This document shows, piece after piece, positions 1-12,330 of a DNA stretch of 64,000 bases. Each line of letters begins with the position of its first letter. Position 1 is the stretch's first letter. The position numbers were made by a program, and so were the translations under genes. The notes under the pieces are model-generated. The model did not search any database and was not told the origin of the DNA. It saw only the letters and a list, made by a program, of their open reading frames with translations. Source of the DNA: Plazaster borealis (lineage: Eukaryota; Echinodermata; Asteroidea; Forcipulatida; Labidiasteridae); NCBI GenBank assembly GCA_021014325.1, contig CM037470.1:1302001-1366000 (forward strand). The letters run 5' to 3'.

Positions 1-199
1 ATGAATACATTCAATTTGTATTGTAATACTTTAAAAATGTAATACTTTACAATTGTAATACAGACAGAGACATGCCTGCTACTGTATTACCCAATACAAC
101 AGTCACTATTCCTTTATAGTTAGCATAGAGTTAGATGTTCGCTACATGGACTACAGTCCGATAGTACTTCCTAAAGAACAGTTACACGCGCAAATTTCG

Positions 200-420
200 G
201 TCGATACGAAGCCCCAATAGCAGGATCAATAGGAGAATATGAAGAAAAGTTTCAGTTTTAGATCTGGGAGGAAAACCCCATTGGGGAAAACCCCAAAAAT
301 CAGGTAGGGACTGAAAACCAAAACCACATACGAGCTTCGGTCTGAGGTGGGATTCGCACCGGGGTCCACAGAGGTGAAAGGCAGGGAAAGAAACCACTGA
401 GCCAACCTGATCCCCACACA
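200..420 (-). mobile_element. SINE family G copy (tRNA-derived head)
   Basis: Read on the minus strand, a tRNA-like head with a box-B-like gtgcgaatcccacc segment is followed by a conserved body (ttttcagtccctacctga, then gggttttcctcccagatc and taaaactgaaactt). The same head and body occur at about 36011-36410 (plus) and 52598-52806 (minus), so this is a dispersed SINE. The short ORFs crossing it are not genes. Confidence 0.6.
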
Positions 421-659
421 TACTTTTTTTTACGTACGTCAGTACGTATCTTAAGTAGGTGTTTTACACTCCTCCGTGATGACGTTGATGAAACCAATCA
501 TATGAGATCAAAGTAACCCTTGAAGCTGAAACAATCGAAAGCCGACAAGATCCTGTTATGATTTCTGAGAGGTCAATGGTAATTAATAATATAGAGTCTT
601 ACACAAGGCACGCATCTACCAATAAGGTGCTTGAACAAACATAATTATTTTAAGACAGG

Positions 660-990
660 TTTTTAATTTTTATTTTTCATTACGAGACAAATTTATGAAG
701 CACCTTCTAATGGTTTACAAGATGCTGCGGCGCATTCATCAGACACTGCTAGAAACACCGGGGCAAACCCCTTCTCTTAGCAATAAGTGTAACTGGCTAA
801 TTTAACGTACACTACACAACACACAGGACCAGCGACTTCACGTCCCATCCCAAGGATGAAGTAATAATGGTTAAGTGTCTTGCTTAAAGACACAAGTGTC
901 AAGACCGGAACTCGAACCCACACTCTGCTGAACAGAAACACCAGAGCTTGAGTCCGGTCCTTTTAACCGCTCAGCCACGACACGCCATAA
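660..990 (-). mobile_element. SINE family H copy, near full length
   Basis: On the minus strand the head reads cgtgtcgtggctgagcggtt and carries a tRNA-type B box (gggttcgagttccgg). The body contains cttgtgtc, acgtgaagtcgctggtcc and a cassette like gtgcacgtaaaagaaccc, all found in copies near 8640, 24898 and 34083. The 3' part runs toward an AT-rich tail near 600-660. The head looks Leu/Ser-tRNA-like, but I see no intact tRNA. Confidence 0.65.
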
Positions 991-1309
991 TTCTTGGTTG
1001 ATTGATTCATGCAGTAATAAATACACATTATTATTATTACTGGACTCATCCCGTGATCTGTGTAATAAATCAAATTTTCTCCAATCCAAAACAATCATCA
1101 GGAACATTACCTCATTATGAACTGAATGAAAGAACGTCCTTGTCAATAATGAAGAGATGAAACCTTACACTCCTAGTATCCAACCATCCTTACAGAGGCA
1201 GACCCTGTCAGACCTACATTCTACGTCATCGTTTCAGAGCTGACATCTTTTCTTCTTTTCTTGAAAACAAAAAATTATTGCAGTGACAAAAATATATTGT
1301 TATTGTCTT

Positions 1310-1500
1310 TTATTGGTTACTTATTTTATTTATTTACTTATTTATTTTACTTTGAGTTTGTTTGTATGTACTAATGAATGTTGTATCTTTTTATTTTGGT
1401 ATTTATTTATTTATGTATTTATTTATTTATTTATTTATTTTTTATTTTTTTATTTTTTTATTTTTTTTATACATTTTTATTTTATTTTTTCATTTTGCCT
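1310..1500. repeat. AT-rich low-complexity tract (ttat)n
   Basis: Imperfect ttat/tttat runs nearly 190 bases long. The 82-residue ORF across it (rich in Phe, Tyr, Ile and Leu) is a product of the composition and not a membrane protein gene. Confidence 0.8.
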
Positions 1501-1885
1501 AAATGAAAGCTATAATTCTCTTTGTCCATAGATGTTAAACATTTCTAACATTCTCTTTTATGAACAGGCCTAGTAAAGAATGTAACAAAAACCACCTAAA
1601 AAACCCATAAATTTAGATGTGTCATCATGGTTCTAGGCAGGACAAATATGACTTGCATATATCAACATCCGAAACTGTTCCAATATCTAACAAAGTGATA
1701 AATTCACCAACCCCAACCACAGCCTATGGTGATTCAACAGCCACTAGGAGCCCAAGTCTTCCATTACAGAACACACACTGGGTTCTTGCTAATTAAAACA
1801 CAATTAATTTAATCCACCTGGGAGTTCTCCAACCACCGACCACAGTGAAATCTCGGAGATCACCAAATCATCGTTCCTGCTTCAT

Positions 1886-2250
1886 GGCAGGGTATACTTT
1901 TGGTAATTACTCCAAAAATTGTTGACCATAAAAACTTACTCGGTAAAGAGCACTGGAGAGCTGTTGATATTATTTTAAAAACAGTGTTAGAAACAACCAC
2001 GTTGAAGTAATGTAGTTTTAGAGAAAGAGGTAATTTTTCAAAGAATTTGAATCTGAGGAAGCCCTCTTTCTCAGGCATCTGAAAATACACAATTCTATGC
2101 AACAAGGTTGTTTTTCCATCATTATTTTCTTGCAACTTTGATGACCAATTGAGCCCAAATTTTTACAAGTTTGTTATTGTATGCATAATGTTGGGATATA
2201 CACAAAGTGAGGATACTGGTCTTTGACAATTACCAAAAGTATACCCTGCC
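1886..2250. mobile_element. Family A palindromic element (ggcagggtatac ends)
   Basis: The left end ggcagggtatacttttggta is matched by the inverted right end accaaaagtataccctgcc. Inside are the family blocks aaaacttact, gaccaattgagccc and the tactggtctttgacaattacc terminal block. No coding capacity, so a MITE-like non-autonomous DNA element. Confidence 0.75.
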
Positions 2251-3399
2251 TCTTACGACTGCAGTTAAACAAATAATAAACAAATAAATATATGCCGGAA
2301 TTAATTAATCCTATACAGTGAGCGGAGAAGTGTCTTCAGAGCAAGCTTCAATACTCAAGCAGCAAGGGTGTTTTCAAAAGCACAAAGCAAGATCATGTTA
2401 AATGAATTCTATAAAATGTTTGCATTCAGGACCCACCCCCCCCCCTTGTCTTTCCACCCCTAGAGAAACTTTCTTGCGAAGTAAAAAATAAAAAGACTGC
2501 CTAGCAGCTTTGTGGATTGAATAGTGTAAGATAATAACAGGACAGTCTACCCTCCTCCTCTCACAAGTGATTCTCGCAGCTCCCTTTTTTGTATCCAGCG
2601 ATGTTATTCTGAAACACATCCGGACTGAGAAGGGATTCGTCACCGGCAGTCATGCAATCTTCTCCGTCTACCGCGAGCCACGGCTCGAAAACCGAGGCTC
2701 ACGTTTCCAAACAACGCAACAATTTCAATTGTGGCTCATTTTCAGGATGCTCGATCTTTCTGTAGTCCACCTTTTTGTCTGGTGTTCCTGTTTGTGGGCA
2801 TGAAGCGGTGAACATGATCTGCCGGGATATTAATATTGTTTTGTGACTGCGTTTATATTCAGACCTATTTTTTTTTCAAAAAGATTTTGGCTGCCTTAGT
2901 GTTTTCTGGAAAGCTCAAATTTAATACGGCACGAGTTTTCAGCTGTTTACTTAAGAATGCATTTTGCCCTGTTTGTATTCCACTTGATGTCATTGTTACG
3001 TGTACAAAAGTTTCCGTTTCTATTCTCAAAAATTAAAAAATATATAACAAAACAGAAACAAGAATCCTACATCGTATTGACAGTCTAGTTCTCAATCAAA
3101 GATAATGAACATGGTTTGAGGAATTATTTTACCCCTAATATGCCATTAAACAAATAAAAAACAAGTTGTGGTAAGCTATGAAGGCAGAAAATAAGTTTTT
3201 GAAAAAACACAATGGAAAAGCAGTCTTACGAGCAAACCAATGTTTGTTTAGCCTTGCAGAGATTTTATTTTTATAGCCATATTTTACAAGATTTTGAGAC
3301 CACATAAACCAAAAACTGGATGTTTGGACACTAATTTTATAATTCTTTCCGAGATGACAGAAAACCTTTGGTGGTGTACAATTGACAAATCCGCAAATC

Positions 3400-3600
3400 T
3401 GCGAAAAACCCAAGACAAGCGTATATTTTCTGCTTATAAAACACAGTTAAAAACCGTAAAAACCTACATTTTTCGCTACGCAAAATCGCTGGACGAAATC
3501 GTTCCCTGCTACATTGTACAACAACTCCATAAAACGTTTGATACTCATGTCATGCCCATCTTGAATCTTGAAATCATTTTGAACGATAAAAACAAATCTC
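3400..3600 (+). mobile_element. Possible LINE reverse-transcriptase fragment
   Basis: An ORF here includes FRYAKSLDEIVPCY followed by LHKTFDTHVMPILN. This resembles the region after the RT core in non-LTR elements, where a pattern like LFDxLVxPILxYG is common. There is no start, no catalytic FADD motif and no downstream continuation, so it is a decayed fragment if real. Confidence 0.35.
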
Positions 3601-3724
3601 AGAGAGGTAAAGACACTCAGAGACTGTGATGATCTCTTTGACTGTTTCGTTGAGTTTTAACTAAAAATATCGTCTTCAGTTGTGTTCTGGCTTTGTGACA
3701 TTTGAAACCACAGTGAGGATGCAG

Positions 3725-4030
3725 GGTTCTCCCCATGCACAAGCTAGCATATCAGGCCGGTGCAATGCGCGCGCACATTTCGGCCGATACGCAAAAAAAT
3801 AAAAATTATTATTAATATTTTATTTTTATTTTTGTCACCAAAAAAATAAAGCGAAAACCATATAGAATGCTCCAGATTGCACCGTAGGGCTTTTTAAAAC
3901 CAAAATAAACACCAAGTAGAAAACATTCCGAAGACCTTGTTTCAAATGCAGCATGCTCTGGCCAACCATCCAAAAATCTGGGTCTAGAATGCCCCGCAGT
4001 TTTGAAAAAAAGCTGTGGAGAACCCTGCCA
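3725..4030. repeat. Family D interspersed repeat
   Basis: Contains cccatgcacaagctagcat, gccgatacgc, an ataaacaccaagtagaaaac block and a final gccccgcagttttgaaaaa block. The same series recurs at 5994-6299 and 11248-11560, with a partial copy at 10674-10762 and a fragment near 34819. Its superfamily is unknown to me. Confidence 0.6.
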
Positions 4031-4069
4031 CGGATATGAAGATATAAAGTCTTTAAGGAGCAGTACATT

Positions 4070-5235
4070 CATTCCAATCCTCTAGTTCTCAAGAAACACA
4101 GATCATAATTCATTGCAATCCTCTACTTTTGAAGAAAAATAGATCACAAAAGGATCAGTGAAGAGTAAATTCATTCCAATCCTCTAGTTTTCAAGAAACG
4201 TATTATAAAGGGATGGTACACCACTTGCTAAGTTTCCATTGCAATCCTCTAGTTATCAAGAAACGAGTCATAACATGCATAAAGGGATGGTTCATGGATG
4301 TACATCATAGGCTTTGAGTACATTCATTCCAATCCTCTAGTTATCAAGAAACACATCATAAAGAGATCAGGTAAATCATTGGTTATTAGAAAAAAAAATC
4401 ATTCCAATCCTCTAGTTATCAAGAAACACATCATAAAGAGATCAGGTAAATCATTGGTTATTAGAAAAAAAAATCATTCCAATCCTCTAGTTATCAAGAA
4501 ACACATCATAAAGAGATCAGGTAAATCATTGGTTATTAGAAAAAAAAATCATTCCAATCCTCTAGTTATCAAGAAACACATCATAAAGAGATCAGGTAAA
4601 TCATTGGTTATTAGAAAAAAAATCATTCCAATCCTCTAGTTATCAAGAAACACATCATAAGAGATGGTACATGTACATGTACATGTACATTTAAATCATT
4701 GGTTGTTGAAAGATTCCAATGGACTGTAGTTTTTAAGAAACAAATCATAAAGGAATGGTACACCATTGGTTACTGCAAGAGTACAAATACATTAATTCCA
4801 ATCCAAGAAACATACAAAGAGATGGTACTTCATTTTTTACTAGAAGAGTATCATTTCAATCCTCTAGTTATCAAGAAACATAGATTATAAAAGGATGGTA
4901 TTGTGTTGATTATATTAATAGTGAAGACTAAATTCATTCCAAATCCTCTAGTTATGAAGCAACATCATAAAGGGATGGTACATACATCATATGTTACTAC
5001 ACTATACGTGGAAGAAGAGTTCGTTCATTCCATTCCTCCACAGCTATCAAGTCATATCATACACGGACGACACATCAACGTTAGTCTTGGGTATAATTCA
5101 TTCATTCCAATCCTTTACTTAGCAAGAAACCTAAGGGGACGGATCATTTTTTAGTTTTGGAAGAGTACATTCATTCCATTCCTCCAATTTCTAAGAAACA
5201 TCATCAAGGGATTGTAAGGTTTCGATTGGGAAAAT
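4070..5235 (+). repeat. Decayed satellite array with a homogeneous 75-bp core
   Basis: About fifteen units carry the core attccaatcctctagttatc followed by aagaaac. Between 4326 and 4625 four successive units are nearly identical at a 75-bp period. On both sides the units are diverged and irregularly spaced, from about 40 to over 100 bases. This is a tandem satellite homogenised at its centre. The 113-residue ORF at 4298-4639 exists only because 75 is divisible by three. Confidence 0.8.
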
Positions 5236-5554
5236 AATTCCAAACATCTAGTTTTCAAACATATATTATACAGGGAATGTTTGTACATTGTAGCTTCTGG
5301 AAGTGCTTCAAGAAATATCATGAAGAGATTAATTAAAGGTAGGGTTATAATTTGGTTATAACCCGAAAAGAAATTGTGTACTTTTTATCCAAAAGCCTAA
5401 TTGTTATAAACGGTAATGGCAATATGTAAGCATCCTGCGAAATTCTATTTTCTGAAGTGCCTCGGTTGATTAGAAATCATAAAAATAAGTTGAACTTCAA
5501 TCTCCAAAAATCGCCTACAGGCGACTTTGGAAAATGTATGTGAAGTTCATTTAA

Positions 5555-5760
5555 ATGCTGCCCTCAACACGGCCAGAGATGCAGTTGGTACAGACTGTCA
5601 ATCTGGATGGATTTGACGTTCATGGTGAAAATACCGAGACAGTCTTTTGCCGTTTTCTCAACAAGTATAGTCACTGTATTCAGCTGAAACTTTCACAGGT
5701 GACTGTTATTGTCTTTCTTGATAATTTGACCTATAAGTCAGCATAACGTTGATGACTTTA
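5555..5760. repeat. Family L interspersed repeat
   Basis: Shares gacagt..tttgccgttttctca, a cattcagctgaaactttcac block and catccagattgac-like sequence with copies at about 31010-31235 (inverted) and 49960-50220. It has no coding capacity and its class is unknown. Confidence 0.5.
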
Positions 5761-5993
5761 CCTTTAACCACAATGTAAGTAAACTCCTTTTAGTGCTGGA
5801 CATGCTGACATTTAGTTTTGCAAAACATATCACACAGGGCCGGTATGTAATTGATTTGCGAAGGAGTGAAGTAATTCCAGTCAACTGTTTTCCAAGAAAG
5901 ATATCGTAAAGGGGACCGCACACTGGATATCAAGAAGAGTACATTCACTCTTTGTTCACAAGAAACAATCAAAGATTGGTGAGAAATACTTGA

Positions 5994-6299
5994 AGGGTTC
6001 TACCCATGCACAAGCTAGCATATCGGGCCGATATGCACGATTTACATGCCGACACGCGCAATACGGCAAATACGCAAACAAACAAAAAAATATTAATTTC
6101 ACAAAAAACATCAAGAGAAAACCATGTAGAATGCTCCCGATTGCACAGTAGGGCTTTTACATGTAAAACCAAGATAAACACAAAATAGAAAACATTTTGA
6201 AGACCTTGTTTTAATTCAGCGTGCTTTGGCCAAACTTCACAAATTTGGGTCCAGAATGCCCCACAGTTTTGAAAAAAACCTGGGGAGAACCCCGACTTG
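5994..6299. repeat. Family D interspersed repeat
   Basis: Same block order as the copy at 3725-4030: cccatgcacaagctagcat, cgatacgca-like segments, the aagataaacacaaaatagaa block and gccccacagttttgaaaaa. The two copies have the same length and orientation. Confidence 0.6.
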
Positions 6300-6730
6300 G
6301 ACATCTTGGCACCACAAACAGACACCTATACAGTGTTTGAAACAGCATTCTGATCTCTTTTCCTCAAATTAAATCTAAAAAAGACAAACTGTTGACTTTG
6401 AAATGGAATCTTGGAGCTAAGTTCAAACAAACACCACGATGTTTGTCTTCATCTGACTTTTGTACCAGGAGCGTTTCAACAAAAGGTGATACCTCCTTTA
6501 AATACATCTTTGCAGAAATGGCTTGACGTGTTTTTGAGTTGTTGATCAGTGTTGAAAAGGTCAAGTTTATCGTTGGGTCTTGTTTTTCTGAGATCCTCAG
6601 CCATTTTTTCTGGATCATCTGACGACTTGACATATGATGAATGAGGAAACGTTGTGTTGTTGTCAGACTAAAAATGACAAAGACCACGAAGGCCTGGATT
6701 TATAGACAACTCATAATTTGTAAAGTTAAA

Positions 6731-7045
6731 GGGAGTGTACACAACCATTGGTAATTACTCCAAAAATTAATGACCATAAAAACTCACTTGGCATGCTTGG
6801 TAAGAAGCACTGCAGCTGTTTGAAAAACAATTCTCTTCAAAGGAATGTGGTTTTAGAGAGAAGGATTCAAAAACATTTCAATCAGAGAAACGCTTCTGCA
6901 TGAAACATTTCTGAGATTGTGATTTCAATAAAGGATTATTCTTCCTGCGTGGACATAAACACTCCAGATTTTCAGCAATTATCTCATAAATGCTGCCAAC
7001 TTTTGAAATGAAATTTTCAAAGGTTAGTTTTATGGTATGTATCTC
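6731..7045. mobile_element. Degenerate family A element
   Basis: The left part (gggagtgtacacaaccattg, then taattactcc and aaaactcacttgg) matches family A copies. The right half is eroded and the right terminus is not identifiable, so the end is approximate. Confidence 0.45.
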
Positions 7046-7436
7046 CATTTATAAAGGATTAAAACATGTACAATCAAACGGTTCCAAAAACCACAGGTAT
7101 GCTTTGTCTATAAGAAGTCATTTCAACCCAGTGGATGTCTTTTAAAAGTTGTTTTTGCAATTCAACGCAGTCCAGATGAGTGACATAACATTGCAATAAA
7201 CTGTTGTGAATGCAACAAGCTTACTGACCGTTGGTGAAATACATTTTTTTGTTTCCGCATTTCTGCTTCCACAGTAAGCACACAAATTTGATGGAGTAAA
7301 TACATGTAGCTGATAAGACAAGCGGAAACTTGTCATTGGTATTACAATAACATGTAGTTAAATGCCGTGCAGTGTACAAATGACAGGGTAAAGTACTGTA
7401 GGCTACACAATCAGAGCTCAAATTGTTATTAATTTT

Positions 7437-7700
7437 TTTTGGGGGGGGGGATCCACAAGACTGCAGGGCTTGTAGCTTAAATTTGTTACTGGACCCAAAA
7501 TGTATTTCACAAGACCAGAATCAAAATGAATTTAACAAGAACTAAGAGAATACATGTTACAGGGCTGGAATGGTTTATTTATTTATTTTGTATCAATTCT
7601 TTTGTTGGGGGGGATCCACAAGACTGCAGGGCTTGTACAGTGTAGCTCAAAATGTTTACTGGACCAGAAGTTTTTTACAAGACCACAATCAAAATGAGAA
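7437..7700. repeat. Family K interspersed repeat, two tandem segments
   Basis: The phrase gatccacaagactgcagggc occurs twice (about 7450 and 7613), each followed by lines such as ttactggacc and acaagaccag. A related copy is at 56995-57345. The segment near 8290-8400 (gacttgtccgg, tttactggcccgacactg) looks like its other end. Confidence 0.5.
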
Positions 7701-7732
7701 AAAAACTTCCTGACACAGTTTAACCATGGGTT

Positions 7733-8107
7733 TAAAGGCACTGGACACTATTGGTAATTACTTAAAATAATTGTTAGCATAAAAACTTACTTGGTAACGA
7801 TCAATGGAGAGCTGTTGATAGTATAAAACATTGTGAGAAACGGCTCCCTCTGAAGTAACGTCGTTTTTGAGAAAAAAATAATTTCTCAGTAAAATATTTG
7901 AATTCATTTCGAGCAGGTCTCGAAATCACATCTGAAAGCACACAACTTCGTGTGACAAGGGTGTTTTTTCTTCCATTATTATCTCGCAACTTCGATGACC
8001 AATTGAGTTCAAATTTTCACAGGTTTGTTATTTTGTGCATATGTTGATATACACCAAGTGAGAAGACTGGTCTTTGACAAAATTACCAAAGGTGTCCAGT
8101 GTCTTCA
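7733..8107. mobile_element. Family A element (ggcactggacac ends)
   Basis: Starts aaaggcactggacactattg and ends caaaggtgtccagtgtctt, an imperfect terminal inverted repeat. Internal blocks aaaacttacttggtaacga, ggtgttttttcttcc and gaccaattgag match the other copies. Non-coding. Confidence 0.75.
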
Positions 8108-8519
8108 AGATGCAAACTGTTTTCACATGAACAAGCACCAAGACATAAGAGAAGACTTATCTCATTTGTCTTTATGGATATTAAGTAGACTTCATTACTG
8201 AATACAATTGAAAGGTAATTAATATCAGACTCAAAGTCAACAATTGAACACAGTTTGTTTCTGTCCCAAGAAATTAGGTATTATTGAAAAACACAAGACC
8301 GCCGGACTTGTCCGGTCATGAGTTTACTGGCCCGACACTGAAATCTCTGGCCTCGGGCCTGCGGTCCAGTAGTGTAACATTCAGGCCCTGATACAATGTA
8401 AACCTGTACAATGTATCTCATTTGTCTTTGTGTAAATTTACTTTGATACTCAACAGAAATGAAAGATACTTATCAGATTCATAGTCAAAAAGAAATCGCA
8501 AAGATACTACACAATGAGG

Positions 8520-8548
8520 TATTATCATTATTATTATTATTATTATAT
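8520..8548 (+). repeat. (TAT)n microsatellite
   Basis: Simple run of att/tat triplets. Confidence 0.8.
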
Positions 8549-8639
8549 ATTTCTGGTAATGAAACCAAGGATGCCTAATAAGTGAACTTAATCATTGTAG
8601 CTCGCAAGCCTGAGGAAACCTGTAAAGAAGGGTGCTTGC

Positions 8640-8891
8640 TATGTGAACCAGAAACACCGGGGTTAACCCCTACTCTTTTGCGGTAAGTGTTCTGGGTTCT
8701 TTTACGTGCACTACAAACGCTAGTACATGAGACCAATGGCTTAATGTCCCATCCAAAGGAAAAAGCAATTATGGTAAAGAATCTTGCTCAAGGACACAAG
8801 TGTCGTGACCGGGACTTGAACCCACACTCTGCTGATCAGAAACACCAGAGCTTGAGTCCGGTGCTCTTAACCGCTTCGCCACGACACGCCA
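8640..8891 (-). mobile_element. SINE family H copy
   Basis: On the minus strand it begins ggcgtgtcgtggcgaagcgg, then has an actcaagctctggtgtttct block, gggttcaagtcccgg (B box) and the cttgtgtccttgagc block, and ends with the ggggttaaccccgg-type block. A 114-residue plus-strand ORF crosses it and is spurious. Confidence 0.65.
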
Positions 8892-8999
8892 ATTTCATTC
8901 AATTGAAAAACACACAACCACCAGTCAGTTTACTGGCACGACAAAAGGTACTCAAGGCGCTTGAACAAACAGAAACATTTAAACCTGCAGGTTTGTACT

Positions 9000-9363
9000 T
9001 AAAGGAACATTACAGAATTGGTTTTTGCTAACTGGCAGTGTGAGCACTTTATATAATCCACCATATACATAAACTGACAAACCTGTAGAAGTTTGAGATC
9101 GATCGACCATCTGGGTCACGAGAAAATAGTGAAAAACCGATTACACATTTGCATGTGTTATACAATGCATGAATAAAACGCTCATGAGCGATAAACTCCA
9201 ATCGGAAATTAGTTTTATTTATTTCTCATCAAATATGGCAATTCAGACAGAAAGATTTCTAGGGATGTTTTCTACTATCATCATCATTAGACCGTGTAAG
9301 TTTTATGTAAATCTGTGATCATAAAGAAAATTTTAATTACCAGTTCTGTAACGTTCCTTTAAA
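9000..9363. mobile_element. Family A-prime palindromic element (ggaacattacagaattgg ends)
   Basis: Left end aaaggaacattacagaattg is inverted at the right end as cagttctgtaacgttccttt. A near-identical copy sits at 46248-46614. Interior blocks aacctgtagaagtttgag and cacgagaaaatagtgaaaa also occur in diverged form in the element at 21516, tying it to family A. Confidence 0.75.
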
Positions 9364-9688
9364 AATGAACACAATGTACACATGTATCTCTTGCTACTTT
9401 TTGGTGTAGCCCAGTATCCAGCTTGTGCTACATGTAAATGTAGTTAGTAGTCTATCCTTTTATCATGTTTATCTTCCTCAAAAAAAAGAATTACCAAAAA
9501 TAGCAGATTAATCTTTTGTAAAAACACCCGCTCTATTTGCTGATTCATGTGATAAAATCACACCACACTACAAAGCATCCCCAGCTTTTCCACCTTCTTC
9601 TATCATCAGCTCTATCAATGTGCCACCCAACAAATTATCACATTGGATCCAATGTACAAATAAATGGAATAGCAGGGCGTGCATGATT

Positions 9689-10074
9689 AAAGGCAGGGTA
9701 TACTTTTGGTAATTGTCAAAGACCAGTATCCTCACTTGGTATATCCCAACAAATGCATTAAAATAACAAACCTGTGAAAATTTGGGCTCAATTGGTCATC
9801 AAAGTTGCAAGAAAATAGTGAAAGAAAAAAACACCCTTGTAGCATAGATTTGTGTGATGCCTGAGAATGGCTTCATGCCTGAAGCCTTTCTCGGATTCAA
9901 ATTTTTGGGTGAAAAATTACCTCAATTCTCTAAAACTGCATTACTTTAAAGAGGGTCGTTTCTAACAATGTTTTATAATATCAAAAACTCTCTCCGGTCC
10001 AGTGCTCCTCATCAAGTAAGTTTTCATGGTGATTAATTTTTAGAGTAATTGCCAAAGGTATACCCTCCCTTTAA
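9689..10074. mobile_element. Family A element, inverted relative to the one at 1886
   Basis: Ends are aaaggcagggtatacttttg and caaaggtataccctcccttt. The middle carries cctgtgaaaatttgggctca and a tttctcggattc segment. It abuts the next family A element at 10072, and the two share the tttaaag junction. Confidence 0.7.
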
Positions 10075-10422
10075 AGGGTCTCTATACTTCTGGTAAAACA
10101 CAAAACAGAAAAGCTCACAGATTTACATTAAACTTACATGGTTTAAAGATAATGATGATAGAAAGCTTCCCTTGAAATATTACTGGCTGAGGTGCTGTAG
10201 TTTTTGAGAAATGAGTAAAACAATTAGTTTTGATCTCATGAGTCGAAAACTCAATGTTTGAAAACAGTGAAAACACTTAAGGTTTTTCCCCACTTTTTTC
10301 TGGTGATTGCAATGACCGATTGAGCTTAAACTTTCACAGGTTTGTTGTTTTATGTTTATGTTGGAATACACCAAGTGAGGATACTGGTCTTTGAAATTTA
10401 CCAAAAGTACACCCTCCCTTTA
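10072..10422. mobile_element. Family A-related element (gggtctctatacttctgg ends)
   Basis: Ends aaagggtctctatacttctg and ccaaaagtacaccctcccttt. The interior shares accgattgagcttaaacttt and a ttggaatacaccaagtgagg block with family A. Back-to-back with the previous copy. Confidence 0.6.
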
Positions 10423-10673
10423 ACACTTAGCACATTCTAGGGTTGACTGCAAAGAGCTTTAAAAAAACAAAAAAAGATAAACTAGATTATGAAAGGGATT
10501 ATCTAGTCAGAAATCATGAACATCACACATTGACAAAACTCAGCCCAAGGATAAAAGACCGTGGCAGCAGGGGGGAACCGGGAGGGGTGGGACACAATGG
10601 GGGCGGAGCCAGTGGGAGGGGCAGGTTGGCTTTTTACACACAAAATGCATATTACAATTATGCACATAAGTAT

Positions 10674-10762
10674 CAGGGTCCTCCACATGCACAATCTGGA
10701 ATTCTCAGGCTAATGCACCCGAATTGTGGGCCTATAGGCACAAATTTTGGCCGATACAAAAC
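10674..10762. repeat. Family D partial copy
   Basis: The left part of family D (cacatgcacaatctggaatt, then ggccgatac) without the right half. Just upstream (10560-10640) is a purine- and G-rich stretch that gives rise to a spurious 110-residue ORF. Confidence 0.4.
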
Positions 10763-11247
10763 GTTTACCTTATAGTTATTTTAGTTTCCTAGCCTTTAAT
10801 TTCAACACAATCTCCAAGTAGACTGCTACAGTCATGACAGTACAAGAACATAGCTGAGAAGTTTTGCTGAACCACAAGTATTTTCACAATACCCCAAAGA
10901 TCTGAAGATGCAGGGATAAGATTTGACGTTTGTAAACATTCCTTAAACATTACTTGCTGGTCTGGGTTCCCCCCAGACCCAGAACTTTCCAGATGTTACA
11001 ATTCAGGTCAGGAGGTTTTGAGACTCAGTGCATCACCAGAAAGACCAAACTACCGGTTTGGACACAATGTGGACTATTTCTTTCTCTCCCTTTGATGACT
11101 GCTTTACTTCTTTCGAGAAATTTTCAAGAAAAAGGCTCAAGGAAGTTTTGATAAAATCCTGAAATCAGGAAAAATCCTGAGAAATCACACGCCTGAAAAT
11201 ATTTTTTTTTTCTTTTTCAACTTTGACACTGATCTTACGAACACAAT

Positions 11248-11560
11248 TCTCCCCATGCACAAGCTACATTGTAGCGTATCGGGCCGGGTGATTTGCAGGC
11301 CGATACGCACAAATTTTGGCCGATACACAAAGAAAAAATATTTATTTATAATAAATTTTATATCATTTCACAAAAAACCATCAAGAGAAAAACCATATAA
11401 TATAATGCTCCAAATTGCACAGTTAGGGCTTTTAAAACCAAGATAAACACCAAGTAGAAAACATTCCGAAGACCTTGTTTCAATTCAGCGTGCTTCGGCC
11501 AAACATGGGTCCAGAATGCCCCATAGTTTTGAAATTTTTTTTGGAAGAACCCTGTTACAG
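11248..11560. repeat. Family D interspersed repeat
   Basis: Same order of blocks as at 3725 and 5994: ctccccatgcacaagcta, gatacgcacaaattttggc, aagataaacaccaagtagaa and atgccccatagttttgaaa. Confidence 0.6.
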
Positions 11561-11607
11561 TATGGACATTTGGACTTGCGAACCTTGTCAATAATTTAGT
11601 GATAAAA

Positions 11608-11730
11608 AGACAGCATTCTCCCTTACAGTCGTCCACCGGCCAAATGCCAGTTAAAACACCAGAGGACCAGTCAAAATTCACTCCAAGTGGCCTGACTGGC
11701 TTCACACCAAGTGGTCCGACTCGGATGGTT
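11608..11730. repeat. Family C interspersed repeat
   Basis: Shares ggccaaatgccagttaaaac, gaggaccagtcaaaattcac and ccaagtggtc with copies at about 12111-12330, 16835-16925 and 26799-27020. Class unknown. Confidence 0.5.
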
Positions 11731-12110
11731 ATTTCAAGCCATGGTAACCAGTGTAATTGTAAAGTGGTTATCGTACAACTTAAAACTCTAATCATAGATC
11801 AAGTCCGTAAACATTTGAGTCTATTTCAACACACCAATTTATTATAAGTATCTAATCTTTCCCTCCAGAGTATCCCCAGATGACAACACCTCTATTGTTG
11901 ACCTTGACCTTTGAACCTTGCTCAATGCTCTGACTTGACCTACACCTTGACCTCAATGTGCATAATGCTTTTATGGATTCCACTAGCAAGACGAAAGCAT
12001 GAAGATTGAAGAGCATGATTTCATGACTTTGATCTCAAATCCTATCTACACTGTAGAGACAACTCCTGGCAAATGAAATCCCATGTAAATTCCCCTGAAT
12101 GTTAACTACC

Positions 12111-12330
12111 GTTCTCCCTTAACAGTGGTCCGTTGGCCAAGTGCCAATTAAAACACAGGAGGAACAGTCAGAATGCTCTCCGAGTGGTCCAGCTGGCTAT
12201 GTACACACATGTAGTTCAGTGTGAAAAGCATCCCAGTTTCATATGAAATATGAACCACTTAGTGAAAAAGCCGGCGGACCAGTGAAATAGTAAGCTCACT
12301 GGTCCCGCTGGTTAGTCACTGAAAAGTTAA
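12111..12330. repeat. Family C interspersed repeat
   Basis: Longer copy of family C. The second half repeats the gcggaccagtgaaatagtaa and actggtcccgctgg phrase in inverted sense relative to the first, suggesting a loosely palindromic element. Confidence 0.5.

Noticed and set aside
3294..3629. Host protein gene (111 codons)
   Set aside because: The only family-like segment resembles the end of a LINE reverse transcriptase, so it is listed as a possible mobile-element fragment.
4298..4639. 113-residue ORF with perfect internal repeats
   Set aside because: It is a translation of the 75-bp satellite, and the frame stays open because 75 is a multiple of three.
4070..5235. CRISPR-like array of conserved repeats and variable spacers
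   Set aside because: The locus is in an intron-rich animal sequence, spacings vary from about 40 to over 100 bases, the 'spacers' share sequence (for example catcataaag and ggatggtac) and there are no cas genes. It is a decayed satellite.
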